Shown: positions 48,029-60,600 of the stretch, piece by piece
Layout: each line of letters opens with the position of its first letter
Numbering within the stretch: the stretch's first letter is position 1
NCBI GenBank assembly: GCA_963277665.1
Contig: OY728143.1
Coordinates: forward strand, 532,490,394-532,554,393
Origin: Viscum album
Taxonomy: Eukaryota; Streptophyta; Magnoliopsida; Santalales; Viscaceae
Length of the DNA stretch: 64,000 nt
Direction: 5' to 3'
Translations under genes and position numbers: made by a program
Notes under the pieces: model-generated
Seen by the model: only the letters and a program-made list of their open reading frames with translations
Database searches by the model: none
Told to the model about the DNA's origin: nothing

Positions 48029-48196
48029 GTAGGGACCATGAGCCTCTCGAAGGTCTCCTGGAATCCACAAAGGATAATCCACAAAGGAAAGATACAATCA
48101 TGAAGTAACATCTGACACTACTTAGGTATATTCCCAAACATATACCTAAGTCATCAATTCTTGTTCGACTCCATCATCCGAGCTCATGTACAACCT

Positions 48197-48590
48197 AGTC
48201 CACACAGGAAGTCACAATCCAATCCACACAGGAAAATATACCATAATCCACACATGATGTCAAGTCAATCTTATCAAAGATAAGGATTGAAAGTTAAGAT
48301 TCATCTCACACATGAATTCTACTTCGTAAGATGATAGAGATTATCATATATAGCCACTAATTCATCTATGCTGTCGATCCCACATAGGATCAATAGGTAC
48401 TAACCCCCTAAATGATCCATAAAGGATCGATAGGTAACTAACCCCCACAATGACCCACACAGGATCGGACACACACATGATCTGTAGGCACTGGCCGATA
48501 CAGGACCGTTGAGCACTGACCCACACAAGATCTGACCCACATAGGATCGGTAGCACTGATCCACGTAGGATCGCTGAGTGTTGTAGTCAT
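48197..48590 (-). repeat. E4 LTR tandem array of CCACACAGGATC words (right copy)
   Basis: Counterpart of 40,137-40,520, with the same order of word variants, including one spaced by GTAGGC(A/G)CTGGCC. Confidence 0.8.
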
Positions 48591-50726
48591 TGCTGTCAAA
48601 TCCACAGAGGATTTTTGTACAGTCGTCATCGTCGCATTCGCAGTCGCAACCAACTCTAGCGTTCCCGCACAAAGCATGCTTGTTCGGGAGGGTCCACTCC
48701 ATGAGCTGAAGGGCTGATACATCAACCAACACATAGTCCGGAGTTGATGTATCCAAAAGTTTCATATCGCAAACAGGAACTCATCGTCACAGACGGCGCG
48801 TCAATCAGACGCCCGGTCTGAGAGTTATTGGCTTTTCTGTCCCAGGGGCCAGGTTGGTTTTTAAATCAAAACCAACCCGATCGTACACCAACTGTATCCA
48901 AACCTTGAGCTGAGTAAGCCAAATAGTCCATCGCACTATGAGGAAACCAACAATGTCGACATCACATCAATCGGACGTCTGGAGCTCATGTCATAAGCGT
49001 TTCCGCTCCGAGGGCCCGGTTGGATTCATGTACGAACCAACCCGGCCGAACCCAAAGTACTCTGAAACCCTGAGTGTAATATACCGAAATGACTGTCTTG
49101 ATCCAAGGATCATATCGCAGATGATGGTGCATCGATCGGAGGTCCACATGCCATGATATGGGTAGAAGATCGATGGAGGTTCAGTAATAGGGGGTTAGGG
49201 CCCGGTCCGACCCGGCCCGATACCCTCAGGGTTGGCCCGAACCAGGACGACTCGTACCGGGTATGGGTTCGGCCCACTTGGGCATGGCCCGGTCAGGCCG
49301 GGGTGCAGTCCGGCTCGGCGGTCCGGTGCACTGGCCAGGTAAATAGGCCGAACGGCTGAGCCGTTCTGTATGTGGGTGGGGGGGGGGGGTTCCCCCTGAT
49401 TGTTGTAACCACGGTTCCATAAAGGGGGCCACTCACATCTGTCCAGCAGGGGGTTTCGAACCCCCGACTCTTCTATTGTCCGGCCGGCCAGCTACTGCCA
49501 ACTCGGGAATGGCAAGGGCCGGTCCCCCTGCTCCGACACTGGTGGCCCGGAACCGGCCGCCTGTTCCCCTGCTCCGCCACAGCCATGGACCATCTGGCAC
49601 GACACAATGGCGCCGCACCCATCCGACGCGGCCCCGCTCCGGCCGCGGAGTTTTTTGGGGTTCTCTGGAACGGCACAACGGTGCCGTGTCTTTGGTTCGT
49701 CTTCAATGCCACGGTGCGACGACACTACACTTCTCCCCCTTTCCCTAATAATTCCCACGCGGTGCTTCTGCACTGTGTTTCTTTGTTCATGCTGCATCAA
49801 TATCAAATAACCAAAAAGGGGAGGATAGTCGGCTGTGTTCGTGCGGTCCGAACTCCTCCCGTTATTGCAACAATAGGAGACCCCAAATAGATGATAAACC
49901 AAAGATGAAGTTATCAGGATCAAACGAAATAATAATTAATCCCCTACCTCATCGAATCGTTGAGCGAGGGTTCATCGCGGAAATAACTGTCGTGGAAGAA
50001 GGCGTCGCAAAAGGAGAGAGTCGCGTCGTGGGGAAATGATTCGTCGGCGTCGAGTCATCGATCTCCGAGGGTCTGGCATCCTTTGCAATCTTCACGTTCT
50101 TCGTCGAAGAAGAAGAATAAGTTCTTCATGCTCCTCAACATTTCTCCAAAGACTCACACAACAACAACAACCCAAAATAAAATAAGTCCAACACTTATTT
50201 TATTAACATAACTTAATATTTTGAATTTCAAACATTCAAATTAAACTCACCTAATTAATTAACTTATGTTATTAAATTAATGGTGAGTTGAAAGAGTTAG
50301 GGAATATAAAGTGGTGGGATTTGTGTGGGCACCACCACTCTCAAAACCTCCCATGGAATGTTGGGTGGTTACCCCAACTTCCACTCAAAACATAAACCAC
50401 ATAGAAATAAAAATTGTAGCTAAATTTTTTTTAACTTCCACAATTTTTATCAACTTCTCTCGTGAAAATGCAACTCCGGAAAATGTGTTCATAAGCAAAT
50501 ACCGGCACTACGAATTCATCGGTGCCCTCAAAATTTGATTCCGAGCAACGGTTTGAAAGTTAGAAAAACCCGCTCCTTCGTTCACTGAACGTACCCATGC
50601 TAAACTTTGGATAGAAATTTCGGGCACACCGGGCCTCAGAATCATGTTCCGTTAGAAACCGCATTCTTGTAAAATTCCAAAGAAAATTAAGAAAAAATTT
50701 CCCTTTTAATTTTATTGGTCTTTACA

Positions 50727-51130
50727 CATGGCTCACCCAACGTGGTATATGGAGATTTATCTGAGGCGGAATGTTATCTCCAAGATTCAATGAACACTTT
50801 TATGTCCTCAAAAGAGTTGGTGGGGTGTCTAACTGCTTATCTCTTCCACCTCAGTTGCACTAGGTGCATGACGTCTTTCACATATCCCAGTTGAAGAGAT
50901 ATGTGCACGACCCTTACCACATCATCAACTATGGAGAGCTGGACTGCGATGATGGGGATACATTTTATGAGTTTCCTGTATAGAATGAGGATCGACAGAA
51001 GAAGGTCCTTTGTGGATGGTCGATACCTCTTGAGCATGTTCACTGGCAGCACATGAACATCTATTAGAGTACATGGGCATGGGAGGCTTAGATGTCTGCT
51101 CTGTACCCCCACTTGTTCCTTTAGTTATGA
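50727..51130 (+). pseudogene. E1 integrase C-terminal domain and tail, after E4
   Basis: Text resumes E1 pol: CGTGGTATATGGAGATTT corresponds to the RHGIQRF codons of E4. MLSPRF, then YVLKRVGGVSNCLSLPPQLH, VHDVFHISQLKRYVHDPYHI and INYGELDCDDGDTF follow, with further traces of WSIPLEHV and YPHLF. Stops and shifts abound. Compared with E4 numbering, about 350 bp (HPQ to VTP) is missing between 39,464 and 50,727. Confidence 0.87.
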
Positions 51131-51171
51131 GTTGTAGCTTATGTGGACATAAAACCCTGCTATTTGGATAA
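51131..51171 (+). other. E1 end of internal region, polypurine tract not recognisable
   Basis: The bases before the 3' LTR (TATTTGGATAA) are not purine-rich; the tract has decayed or was altered. Confidence 0.4.
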
Positions 51172-53675
51172 TGTAAAGACCTATAATTTCTATCTATTTG
51201 TTTTTAATTAAATGGGAATTTTACGAGTCCAAAAAAAATCACGGTTCAGGATTCCGAGGCCCGGAGTTCTAGGAATCTTTTTCTGATGTTTTTTCGATTA
51301 AGTTTAGTTATAGTATGAATGGGTTATTTTATAACTTTTGAACTAGTGCTCAAAATTGAAATATAAGGCACCATTGAACTCAAAGGACCAGTATTCACTT
51401 TAGAATACTTTCAACTCGACCACAGTTGGTCGAGGGTGGAAGATAGTTTTGTTGTTTTTTGAGGGAATAATAAAATAAATTAAACAAATGTTTTATTTTA
51501 TTTAAATTTGTTATAACCGACCAATTGAATGTTGGAAGTGGGATCCACCACACCCTAACCTCCCATGAGAGGTTATGGTGGTGGTTCCCACATGAACCTA
51601 ACCTCATAGGAGAGGTTACGATGTGGGGACAACCCATGACTAAACCATCATAATATTGGTGGAATAGGAAAACCAATCAACTCCCCTGAATAATGAGGGA
51701 GAGTCTCTCCACCCACCACCTTTAATGGTGTCAACCCTTCCTCTCTTTTAATTATGCCAATATCATGAATTCATTATGTGGGTCCAACTTAAATAATTCG
51801 CCCAATTTGAATTCTTAGGCCAATGAGTAAATAGATTTTATAATCAATTATTATTGGTTATATATTCTTTTGTTAGAAAAAGTTGAAGGATCTTTTGAGG
51901 GAAAAGCAATTCCCAAAAAATAATGAAGAATGCTTTCTTCAAACGAAGAATTCCATCAAAGAGCGTCTTCACCATATTCCTCGGAAAAACCTTGCTAAAG
52001 CAACTGACGTGGGATGTCTTCGACGAATGACCCTCACTCCTCCTCATCTATAAACAACCGACATACGAGATCAGGATTGGAAGTGTGCGGAGGACATGAA
52101 GAATGGTGAAAAATCCATATTCATTCCTGCATCTTCATCAGCGAACAATGAACAAAGATAGGGGATTTTTTTGATTGATTTTATTCCCTTGTTTCTTTCC
52201 TTCCAAAACAAAGAACGCAGACCAACTTATTATCAAGTAGATCTGAATATGTTTTTCCTTAGGGATTGGGAATATTTGGTTAATGAGGGATTATGTGAAT
52301 TGATTTTTTAAAGATATCTTCCATGCTAGTTCATTGTTTATGTTCGTATTGAACTATTTGATACCACCCTAAATGTGGAGGGTGTGGGCCAAACTAACAT
52401 GGCCTAACCCCCTTCATTGTTATTTTTTCGGATTTTCATCGGCATGGCGATGAGGAGACAATGGCGACAAAGGAAACCTGCACCGCCCCCGTGACAATAC
52501 GGCGCACCGGACCAAAACGCAGTGACCTATAGCTACTGAGACACCCCGGCCACACTGCCCACCTGCCACGCCACCCGCCGGCCGAATCTGTCTGAGCAGC
52601 GCCGCACCCCATCTGAGCCGTGCTCCAGCCGTACTATTCCCCAACTCCTGGCCGCCACACCTCTCATGCCTCTTATGCCCCTCGCGATGCAGTCCCGAGC
52701 CCCGGACGAGCATGCCTCCATGCGCCCCGCGCTCACCATAGCTCCACTGTCAGCACACTCCACACACCATGCGTGCCCCGTGCCACTACTGGCCAAACGG
52801 TCTAGCCGGCCTTCATACGCCACGCAACTCCGCCATCCGGGTGCCCCATGGCACCCCGTTCAAGCCAGCCTCCTGGCCCCGGCCGTGCAAGCTCAGCCAC
52901 GGGCGGAGCTGCCTCGAGCGGGCACCTCACGGTGGCCTCGAGGCAGAGCCGCACCCTCGCTGCACTCTCCGGGCTAAGTCATGCCCTCGTGGTGCCCTCT
53001 GATCTGAACCGCCCTCGTACTGACCCACATCCGGTCCACGACCTCATGACTGGTTTGGGCTCTTGCATCCATCCACGACCTCTCGTGGACGACTGAGTTG
53101 GGCCCAATGGGCCGAGCCAAACCTAATGCGGTGGAACACCTAAGGATCTGGGCTAGACCCAACTGGTAGGCCGAGTCGACCCAGACTAGGTCAAACCAGA
53201 CTGGGTCGGGCCGGATTGGTCGGACTTTTCCAGACCAGACCTGGGACCAACACGAATCTTTACATTCTTTTGGACATATATTTTCCACTGGAGGTCTGTT
53301 TGATAACCCGTCAGCGGAATCGATAATCTTGGAGCATGATAGTCTCTTTTCGAATAACCCACTAGAGTTTGGGATACAGTTGAGATGCGGTTAGGTTGGA
53401 TCATGCATGAATCCAACAGAGCCCCAAGACTAAAAGGACAATAACACACAGACCGGGAGTCCGATTTAAGCATCGTCAGTTTCATTGATACCTCTATGAA
53501 GTTACAGACCTTTGAGATACTTCTTCGTGAAACTTCATGACTGTTGGAGTATCAAACAATAGCTCGTGGAGCGGATCCTTCAAGAGATTAGCTGGCAGAG
53601 TGCATAAATCTAGTCACTTTAGGAGACCTGACGACTGCTGACCGGTTAACTCAGAGTGACTCAACTAGCCCAGTG

Positions 53676-53965
53676 GGGAGTGCATAGTTATGGCGGCAGA
53701 CCCACGGCGGAGGAGCACCTGGTTGTGGTGGTAGACCCGCAGTACTAGACAGGATGAGTACTTCTTCAGTTTATTAGGGCGAGCACCTGGTTATGGCGGT
53801 AGACCCATGGTGGGGAGAGCCTTGGTGACACAGTAGACCCACGGTACTCGATTGTAGAAATACCTCAGTATTCCAAGGTTATTGGGAATCACTTTCTTGT
53901 CTCTGCAGGCCCACTATACTCGATAAAGGAGGAGTTATCCCACAGCCGTGGATTTGTTAATGTGA
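53676..53965 (+). repeat. E1 LTR tandem array (3' LTR)
   Basis: Repeated GAGCACCTGGTT(A/G)TGG and TAGACCCA(C/T)GG words with GTACT-containing tails, matching 14,829-15,110 unit by unit. Confidence 0.75.
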
Positions 53966-54145
53966 ATAAAAATCCTGGTTGAGTTGAGTCAGATACTTTT
54001 GTGTTTACATTATGATTGAGATGGATTACTTGCTAACTTAGGCATATGTATGGGCATATGTATATGTGGGCTTTCTGTTGATTTCATACTTTGTGGTTTA
54101 TCCGTGTTGGATTTTGTGAGACCATGAGGTTCTTGAAGACCCTAC

Positions 54146-54163
54146 TGAGTATCGTTATAGTCA
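54146..54163 (+). promoter_or_regulatory. Conserved LTR hairpin, E1 3' LTR
   Basis: TGAGTATCGTTATAGTCA: TGAGTA facing TATAGTCA, with one disrupted pair; followed by CCCC and about 35 bp later by the acceptor-like site. Confidence 0.6.
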
Positions 54164-54642
54164 CCCCTACATGGGATATGCCCGCCCTCGTTGTGATGGA
54201 TGTAGATGATGGACAGTGCTCACCGAGTCTAAGAGTACTAGGACTGGACGGTTCCCGGAGGCGGACATTACGGCATTTCAGTACATGGAAGAGACAGGCG
54301 AACAATGAGTGACGATATGGTGATTTATACGTACCTTTCTGGTAGAAACCTCAGAGGATGACCTACTATCTATTTTTCCAATTTCCTCAATTGTACTTGT
54401 ACTTTCATTTTTTTATACATTACAATTGGGTATGTATTCTGGCCCCTTTTTACATATTCTACTCACTTGTCGGTAATTTATATTACTAGTGATCGTATAT
54501 GATGTGTGTGTTTACTGGTTATAAAAGAAATGCGTACCCAGTTTCACGAAATTACATCTTTGGTGCTAGTCGCCAGCCCCTAGCCTATGGAAGGCGAGCT
54601 TGGGGTAGTCCCAGTACGGGCCCTAGGAGACGCATCATGACA

Positions 54643-57600
54643 GAAAATGCATTTTTTGGATGATTTTTCTTTTTGTTATGAATTTATTTCTTCGATCCCT
54701 AATTATAATTGGATTTTTATGATTTATAATAAATATCACATGATATGTTTTTCTTTTATTTATCTATTTCTATTTTTGACCTCATATGTGTGACTATAAT
54801 ATTATTACCAATTCAAATATTTAATTTACATAATTTTGAGTTAAAAACATTCTCAATTATTAATTCTCAGGATTATAGATAAGATTATATCAAGTTAGTT
54901 ATCATTAATAGTATCTAAAGGAGCAAGACTATGTTAAAATTTCCAAATGTGTTATAAAACTAAATTCAAATATATATGGGTTTCATATCCCAATTTAGTT
55001 TCCATTATAAATATTAATTAAAACTATTATTCTATAGGGATCAGTAATACCTCTTGGTAAGGCATTGAGTTGATGACATACAACTCACGTAATTTAAATT
55101 CAATTTAGTCCATCATTTTTTATCATTTATTATCATACCTTCTTTGACCGACATCCAAAAGGACTTTGAATAAGCTACATTAATTTAAGGATACCAGTTA
55201 TGTCCTTAGGATCACCCATACTCACATTTAATGACAATAACGAATGATTCCAGGTATTATATGGACATCATATTTATATGGTAATTTTTTTGATATCATA
55301 CTACTTGTATTGTGAAAATCCATTTCAATGTCCATGTCTTATGTCCCGATCAAAAAAACCAATGCTATTGTGGATTAGATAACCCCTACGGGTGAGGAAC
55401 ATTATAAGATATCTAATGAATTTTAATATGATACAAGAAAATTATTAGCATCTATTAAATAAATGGATCACCTACACACTCCAAAACAAATCTAAGGATA
55501 ATAGTAATTGGGTTTTCACCTCATCTTATAGATCATCACAGGAATTTCTAAAGGATATCATTAACAATACAATTTATTTTATAGGTGAACCATAATATCC
55601 TTAGAATAATCCTGTATAATATCATAGTAGGGAAGAATCCCATTGAAATATGGGACATATAATTGTTATAACAACCATCTAGTATCCTTGAAATATTGAT
55701 AACAGGAAGAACATATGGTCATCCCTATAATGTAACAAACAATCATGTAGGCACATAAGCATCATACCATAAAATTGTCACTAGGATTCCATAAAAAATC
55801 ATATAACACAGGGCCCGAAGGGATGTGTTCTGTGATGAACATTTGGAATCATATATGCATCTACAAAAACCACGTTAAGGAATAAATATAATAGTTTGGG
55901 TGGATGAAACCCTAAACCAATCACTACTTCCTCATCACTAAGGGGTTAGATATTTATTATGGGTTCCATAGAGACAACCAATACTATAATGAACAAATAT
56001 AAATGATGGAATAATCCATTTTAGGTCAAACACTAGGGCGCACACATGAGTCCTATTGATAAAAAAAATCTATGAATGCCAATCATGATCCTTTAATTCC
56101 ATATTTAAGTGGTGATATCCATATTTCGGTATACTATTTAAGTACCATGTTCTTGGTTGTAAATGTAATACTAAAAATCATACCACCACATGATGCCTGG
56201 AATAATCTATCATAACCAACCTAGTTACGCTATAACACATCTCTATGAAACCCTTGAATGATTTGTCACAACCTGTTATTGGTGAAAATGATTCTAGATA
56301 ATGGTCTACAAGACAAAAAAAAATTTGGTCTACCTATGGTTTATACACAATTTCATGTAAAAATAAATGAAATTTCATAAATGGGGTAGTCACCTCTCTT
56401 AAGTGGTCTAGAGATTACTTTATGACTCATGGGACAAGGAATAAACCATTATGGGCCTACATATTTGACTAAAACACATGTATTTTAACTGACCATTGGT
56501 GTTAATCAATCTCATTTTTCCAATTTAAAAAATTTAAAAACCACATTTTTAAATTAAATAGGACGTTTCACCCTTAGTAGTGAGTCTTTGAATAAAAATT
56601 ATAAAAAAATCTTGAATATGTAAAATATAGAAGTAATGGAAAACCACATACCTTCAATGAAACCATCATTTTATTTTTCGGTGGGATGAAAAAAATTTCC
56701 ATATTCCATTATTGCCATGCGATGAATGAAAATTATTATATAACATTATAATATTAATAATTAATTATGTAATTAAAAATTAATTATAAATAATTAATTT
56801 ATTAAACAGTTTTATAAATAAAAATAACATATTATTTAAATATTCATAATCCAAAAAACCACAACAACTGATCTCATCGATCAAGAACCATAACCTAACA
56901 CTTATTAATAACCCATTGAATAATATAATCCATTAACCAGAAATTATACATGTGAAACTATGTTAGAAATATTATCAATAATATTTTGAGATTTATAAAT
57001 CCACCATGTTGAAATACCACAATTAAATGACACCTAATGAAGTTTAGATTCCCCATAATGATATCATATTCATTGACATGGAAAAATCCCTTTCCCTTGT
57101 ATCTAATTCAACCATGCTCCAATAGAGTTGGGACCAAAATACCCAATCTATAGGATAATAATTAATGTGAAAATGATATAAAAACAATGGAGTAAAAAAT
57201 AGTAAAAGTATTACGTAAATTATTTCAACAAACCTGAAAACATGTGATTCTAACAAACGATAAAGGATAGCTCCCTTGGAGGAATGGAGAATGATGAAGA
57301 AATACAAGGAGGATGATTATAGATGAAGTTAAGGAAAATTTTATAATGAAAATTAATATTCGGAGGGAAAAATTGAAACATTATTCTCCTTAAAGTGGTG
57401 AATAGATAGGTAAGACAGTTTGCTAAACCATGTGCCATCTATGTACGCTTCAGTATCCATACTTATTTAGCATGAAAAATTTGAGCGTATCGTTAGAAAA
57501 ACCATGTTCCACCGTACGAGACCATCTTCACCTATACAATATAAAACAGATTTCTCTTGTCCCCCTAAAAAGGTAAAATAAAATTTCTTCTATTTAAAAT

Positions 57601-60600
57601 TGTGAGAAGTGTTATGGAATATGGGATAACTCAAAAGGAGTTTCAAACATGCACTATATGCTTCAAATTTTAAAAACTTAATCATATGTTCCTGAACACA
57701 TAGAACACTCATGAATCCTCAATACCATTATCATCTCATACATTAATATAAAAAGAGTTATTTAGAGGCCCACCAACTTAATATTTTCATCTACAGAAGT
57801 CAATTCAATATTAAACACATCCATCTATTGAAAAACAATTTACTTATGAAAAATATATCTCCAAGAAACATAGGATCTTATGACCACCCAACCATAGTGC
57901 GTTTTATCCTTGAAATATCTTTGTTATAAATAAAATAAAGAAAAATAACATACAAATTTCATGAATTACCCACAAACATTCAATTTCCATCTCAAAACTC
58001 ACAAATAAATTTTGTTCATAATTATTAACATATACCACATAAATCACCAAAATAAAATCCATCTCAAATTACCATTCTCAAAAAATTTATTTTAACTACC
58101 CCAAACACGTCTATCCTATGAAAATATTACATAATCACTACATTATATAATTATCATATGGTGATAATTTCTATTGGTTTATGCTTTCAACAAAAAAACT
58201 TGAACAATGGTACATGAAATAATATAATTTGATAGGGTTAAATTCCCCCTTCAATCCTAACTATGATCATGGAAGGGTTCCATAACTCACTATTGCACAA
58301 TAAACATAAGAAAACTACCATTAATACAAAATTTGATGAAAATGTTAATATTTCAATTTTAACATATCAACTTATTCATGGTATATTTTTATGAAAACCC
58401 CAATCCATATCATATAATACACCCATCACACCAATCATCATGCTTGATGAAATTCTTCGCTGACTAAATATAATGACGTGAGAGAACATGATATTTACTT
58501 CTTCCTAATGACTCGTCCTGAAAAAAAAATTCTACGGCTATATTGTCAAAAATAATGGATCTAAATGCATTTATCACACAGAACATCAATGTATTTTTAA
58601 CACACTCACCCATTTTCATAAAATGCTTCTATTGTATTGTCCAACCTAAACAATCCTCCATGAAATACTGTTTTCAATACAAGAAATGAACACAAATATA
58701 ATAAGGATTCTATAAAAATAGCTCATCACAAGATATCATCAGCCTAATTCATTTATTTAGACTCCACATGAATCTTCATTAAAACATCAACCAATCATTT
58801 ACTGATAAATTGAAAAATACATATTTATATCTATTTATTGAAATAGAAATAAAAATCACCATCCAACCATTTGTCTTATGAAACCCCACATTTTAATTTT
58901 ACCCTTATCATTAGACCATCAAAATTATTACATAATCATTATAGATAAATGTGACTATATTTCATGATTGGACCACCTAAATGTTGAGAAACATTGCCTC
59001 TCTTGAGATGAAACTAAAAAAATTTCCCATTTTTTCTTTATGATAATATTTTCCATTGAAAAATTAAAATTTACTCAAATTATTTTAAAAAACATTAATG
59101 GATGATTTTTTACTACTAGCGAGATGGATTAAATTATAATGATCCTCAAATAAAGAACACATCTATTGAATTCACTAAACCATAACTACTTTTAGATAAT
59201 ATTGAAACATATACATCTAATTATCATCATACAGAGGATGTTATTAATATATTTGGATTGATCATATCTAAAATAAAAGTAAACATTGATTTCATTGGTA
59301 GCTTTGGGTCACCCTACAAGGTCGATTATCACAAATAAATTGGAAAAATTCTCCTTTATTAAACTCTTGGAATAACATAACCCAATAATGTGTATGAAAA
59401 TTAATATATTTTTCAAACACTTCTATAAATGATGTATTCTCAATGTCTACTCAACCACAAATGGTTATTATGCATTTTTCTTCACAACTACCAATATTAT
59501 ATGAATGAATATACAAATTAAAATAATCAAACCTATATAAAATTTTATAATCACTAATATAAAACTAAATAGCATCACATGTTATATGTATGTAAAATTT
59601 ACACCTAACTCATGTTCTCACGATCCATTTGTTAATAATTCAATGTTACCCATGCTATATGAAAAATTTGACTCATTATTCAAGATTTTACCTAGGAACC
59701 CAAATCTATAATTAATAATGTCACTTGTGCCATGATTTATTCCTTGATGGTTTGAAAATATATTTCATTTTAGTCATGACCATCTATTAGTTCTATTACA
59801 TACTTCTAAAAGAACCAGTTGACCAAATTGTCAAGGAAAAACACCATACTAATTCTTTTCAGTTTCAAATTGAAATAACCATATGTTTTTTCTAATAACA
59901 TAAAAAACATCATCATTCTAATATCAAAAAACTAGCGATCATATTTTGATTCTATCTCAAAACAATCATTTCACCAAGTTCACCACTAAAAGGAATCATT
60001 AAAACATAAGTTAAACCCTCTAAGATGTTTAAATTAATAAAATTTATTTTTTTAATATAACGGTATGTGTAAATATAATGGGACTGTAGGTCTCAAAATT
60101 AGCTCTAATAATTTAATCCCAAATCATGGTCATTATTTGTAACCACTTATCAAAAAAATCAATCTTCTCCATGGGATTTAAAAACTAAATCTACCTACAA
60201 GGATCAAAATAATTAAACACGGGTTTAATTATACATGATTCTTATTTGAATTTTATAGTGTAAAAAATCCCAAATGAGGTAATTGGAATCCTATTTAAAT
60301 GAAACTCATTTGTAAGAAGGAAAAGGGTGAGGATTATAGTGGAATCCACATCATTTAGTCATCCAAATAGGCCCTAATCAGATATCATAATACAAAATGG
60401 GACTATTCCCTTGAGGGTCATTATATCAAGAAAAAATATAATTTTGTAATCTTGAGTAGGAATCTATGTAAGGTAACTTCCCCTCTAGGTTCTAGTATCT
60501 ATAAAAGTATTGGTACCTATTGGAATCACATTATACATCCAAAAAATATAACATTAAAATAAGGTAATATTATGTATTATATTATATTAATCATAATGGG

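Larger units (their letters stand above)
47969..49947 (-). other. Possible leader intron in E4 right LTR
   Basis: Minus-strand donor-like GAG before GTAGGGG at 49,947 and acceptor TTGTGTTTGTTGCAG ending at 47,969, before ACGACAGACA. The array and the GC block lie within it. Inference only. Confidence 0.45.
39465..50726 (-). mobile_element. E4: Tekay/Del-like gypsy retrotransposon, antisense, inserted in E1 integrase
   Basis: LTRs 39,465-42,694 and 47,523-50,726; read on the minus strand each starts TGTAAAGACC and ends ATGACA or GTGACA. The primer site is beside the right LTR and the polypurine tract beside the left LTR, which fixes minus orientation. All domains (gag, PR, RT, RH, IN, tail) are present but broken by stops and frameshifts. 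Flanking five bases are cagcg and catgg (3 of 5). About 350 bp of E1 integrase is missing at the site. It is a close relative of E1: gag, integrase and LTR starts are similar. Confidence 0.93.
47523..50726 (-). repeat. E4 5' LTR (right copy, 3,204 bp)
   Basis: On the plus strand it runs from TGTCACGACCCA to GTCTTTACA. It holds the hairpin (48,012-48,028), CCCACACAGGATC array (about 48,197-48,590), GC-rich block (about 49,180-49,710, with G12 at 49,378-49,389) and donor-like site (49,947) in the same order as the left LTR. Confidence 0.92.
12421..54642 (+). mobile_element. E1: host Ty3/gypsy (Tekay/Del-like) LTR retrotransposon split by three nested insertions
   Basis: Related long LTRs lie at 12,421-15,795 and 51,172-54,642. 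Both begin TGTAA(T/A)GACCT and end in ACA. Between them the order gag, protease, RT, RNase H, integrase, integrase tail can be followed in plus orientation, interrupted by E2, E3 and E4. Removing the three insertions leaves about 11.2 kb. The candidate target duplication is poor (tcaaa at 12,416-12,420, gaaaa at 54,643-54,647, 3 of 5), as expected for an old insertion. The order gag-PR-RT-RH-IN with a long integrase tail and kilobase-long LTRs fits the Tekay/Del branch; that lineage call is by recognition, not by tree. It is certainly defective. Confidence 0.9.
51172..54642 (+). repeat. E1 3' LTR (3,471 bp)
   Basis: It starts TGTAAAGACCT and ends CATGACA. Collinear with 12,421-15,795: homologous AT-rich start, GC block (about 52,440-53,240), tandem array (53,676-53,965), hairpin (54,146-54,163), acceptor-like TGTAG at 54,201-54,205. 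The two LTRs differ more than those of E2 or E3. Confidence 0.9.

Noticed and set aside
41333..49389. Assembly gap or vector sequence at the G runs
   Set aside because: Runs occur at matching positions in both E4 LTRs with homologous flanks, so at least the E4 runs are genuine sequence.
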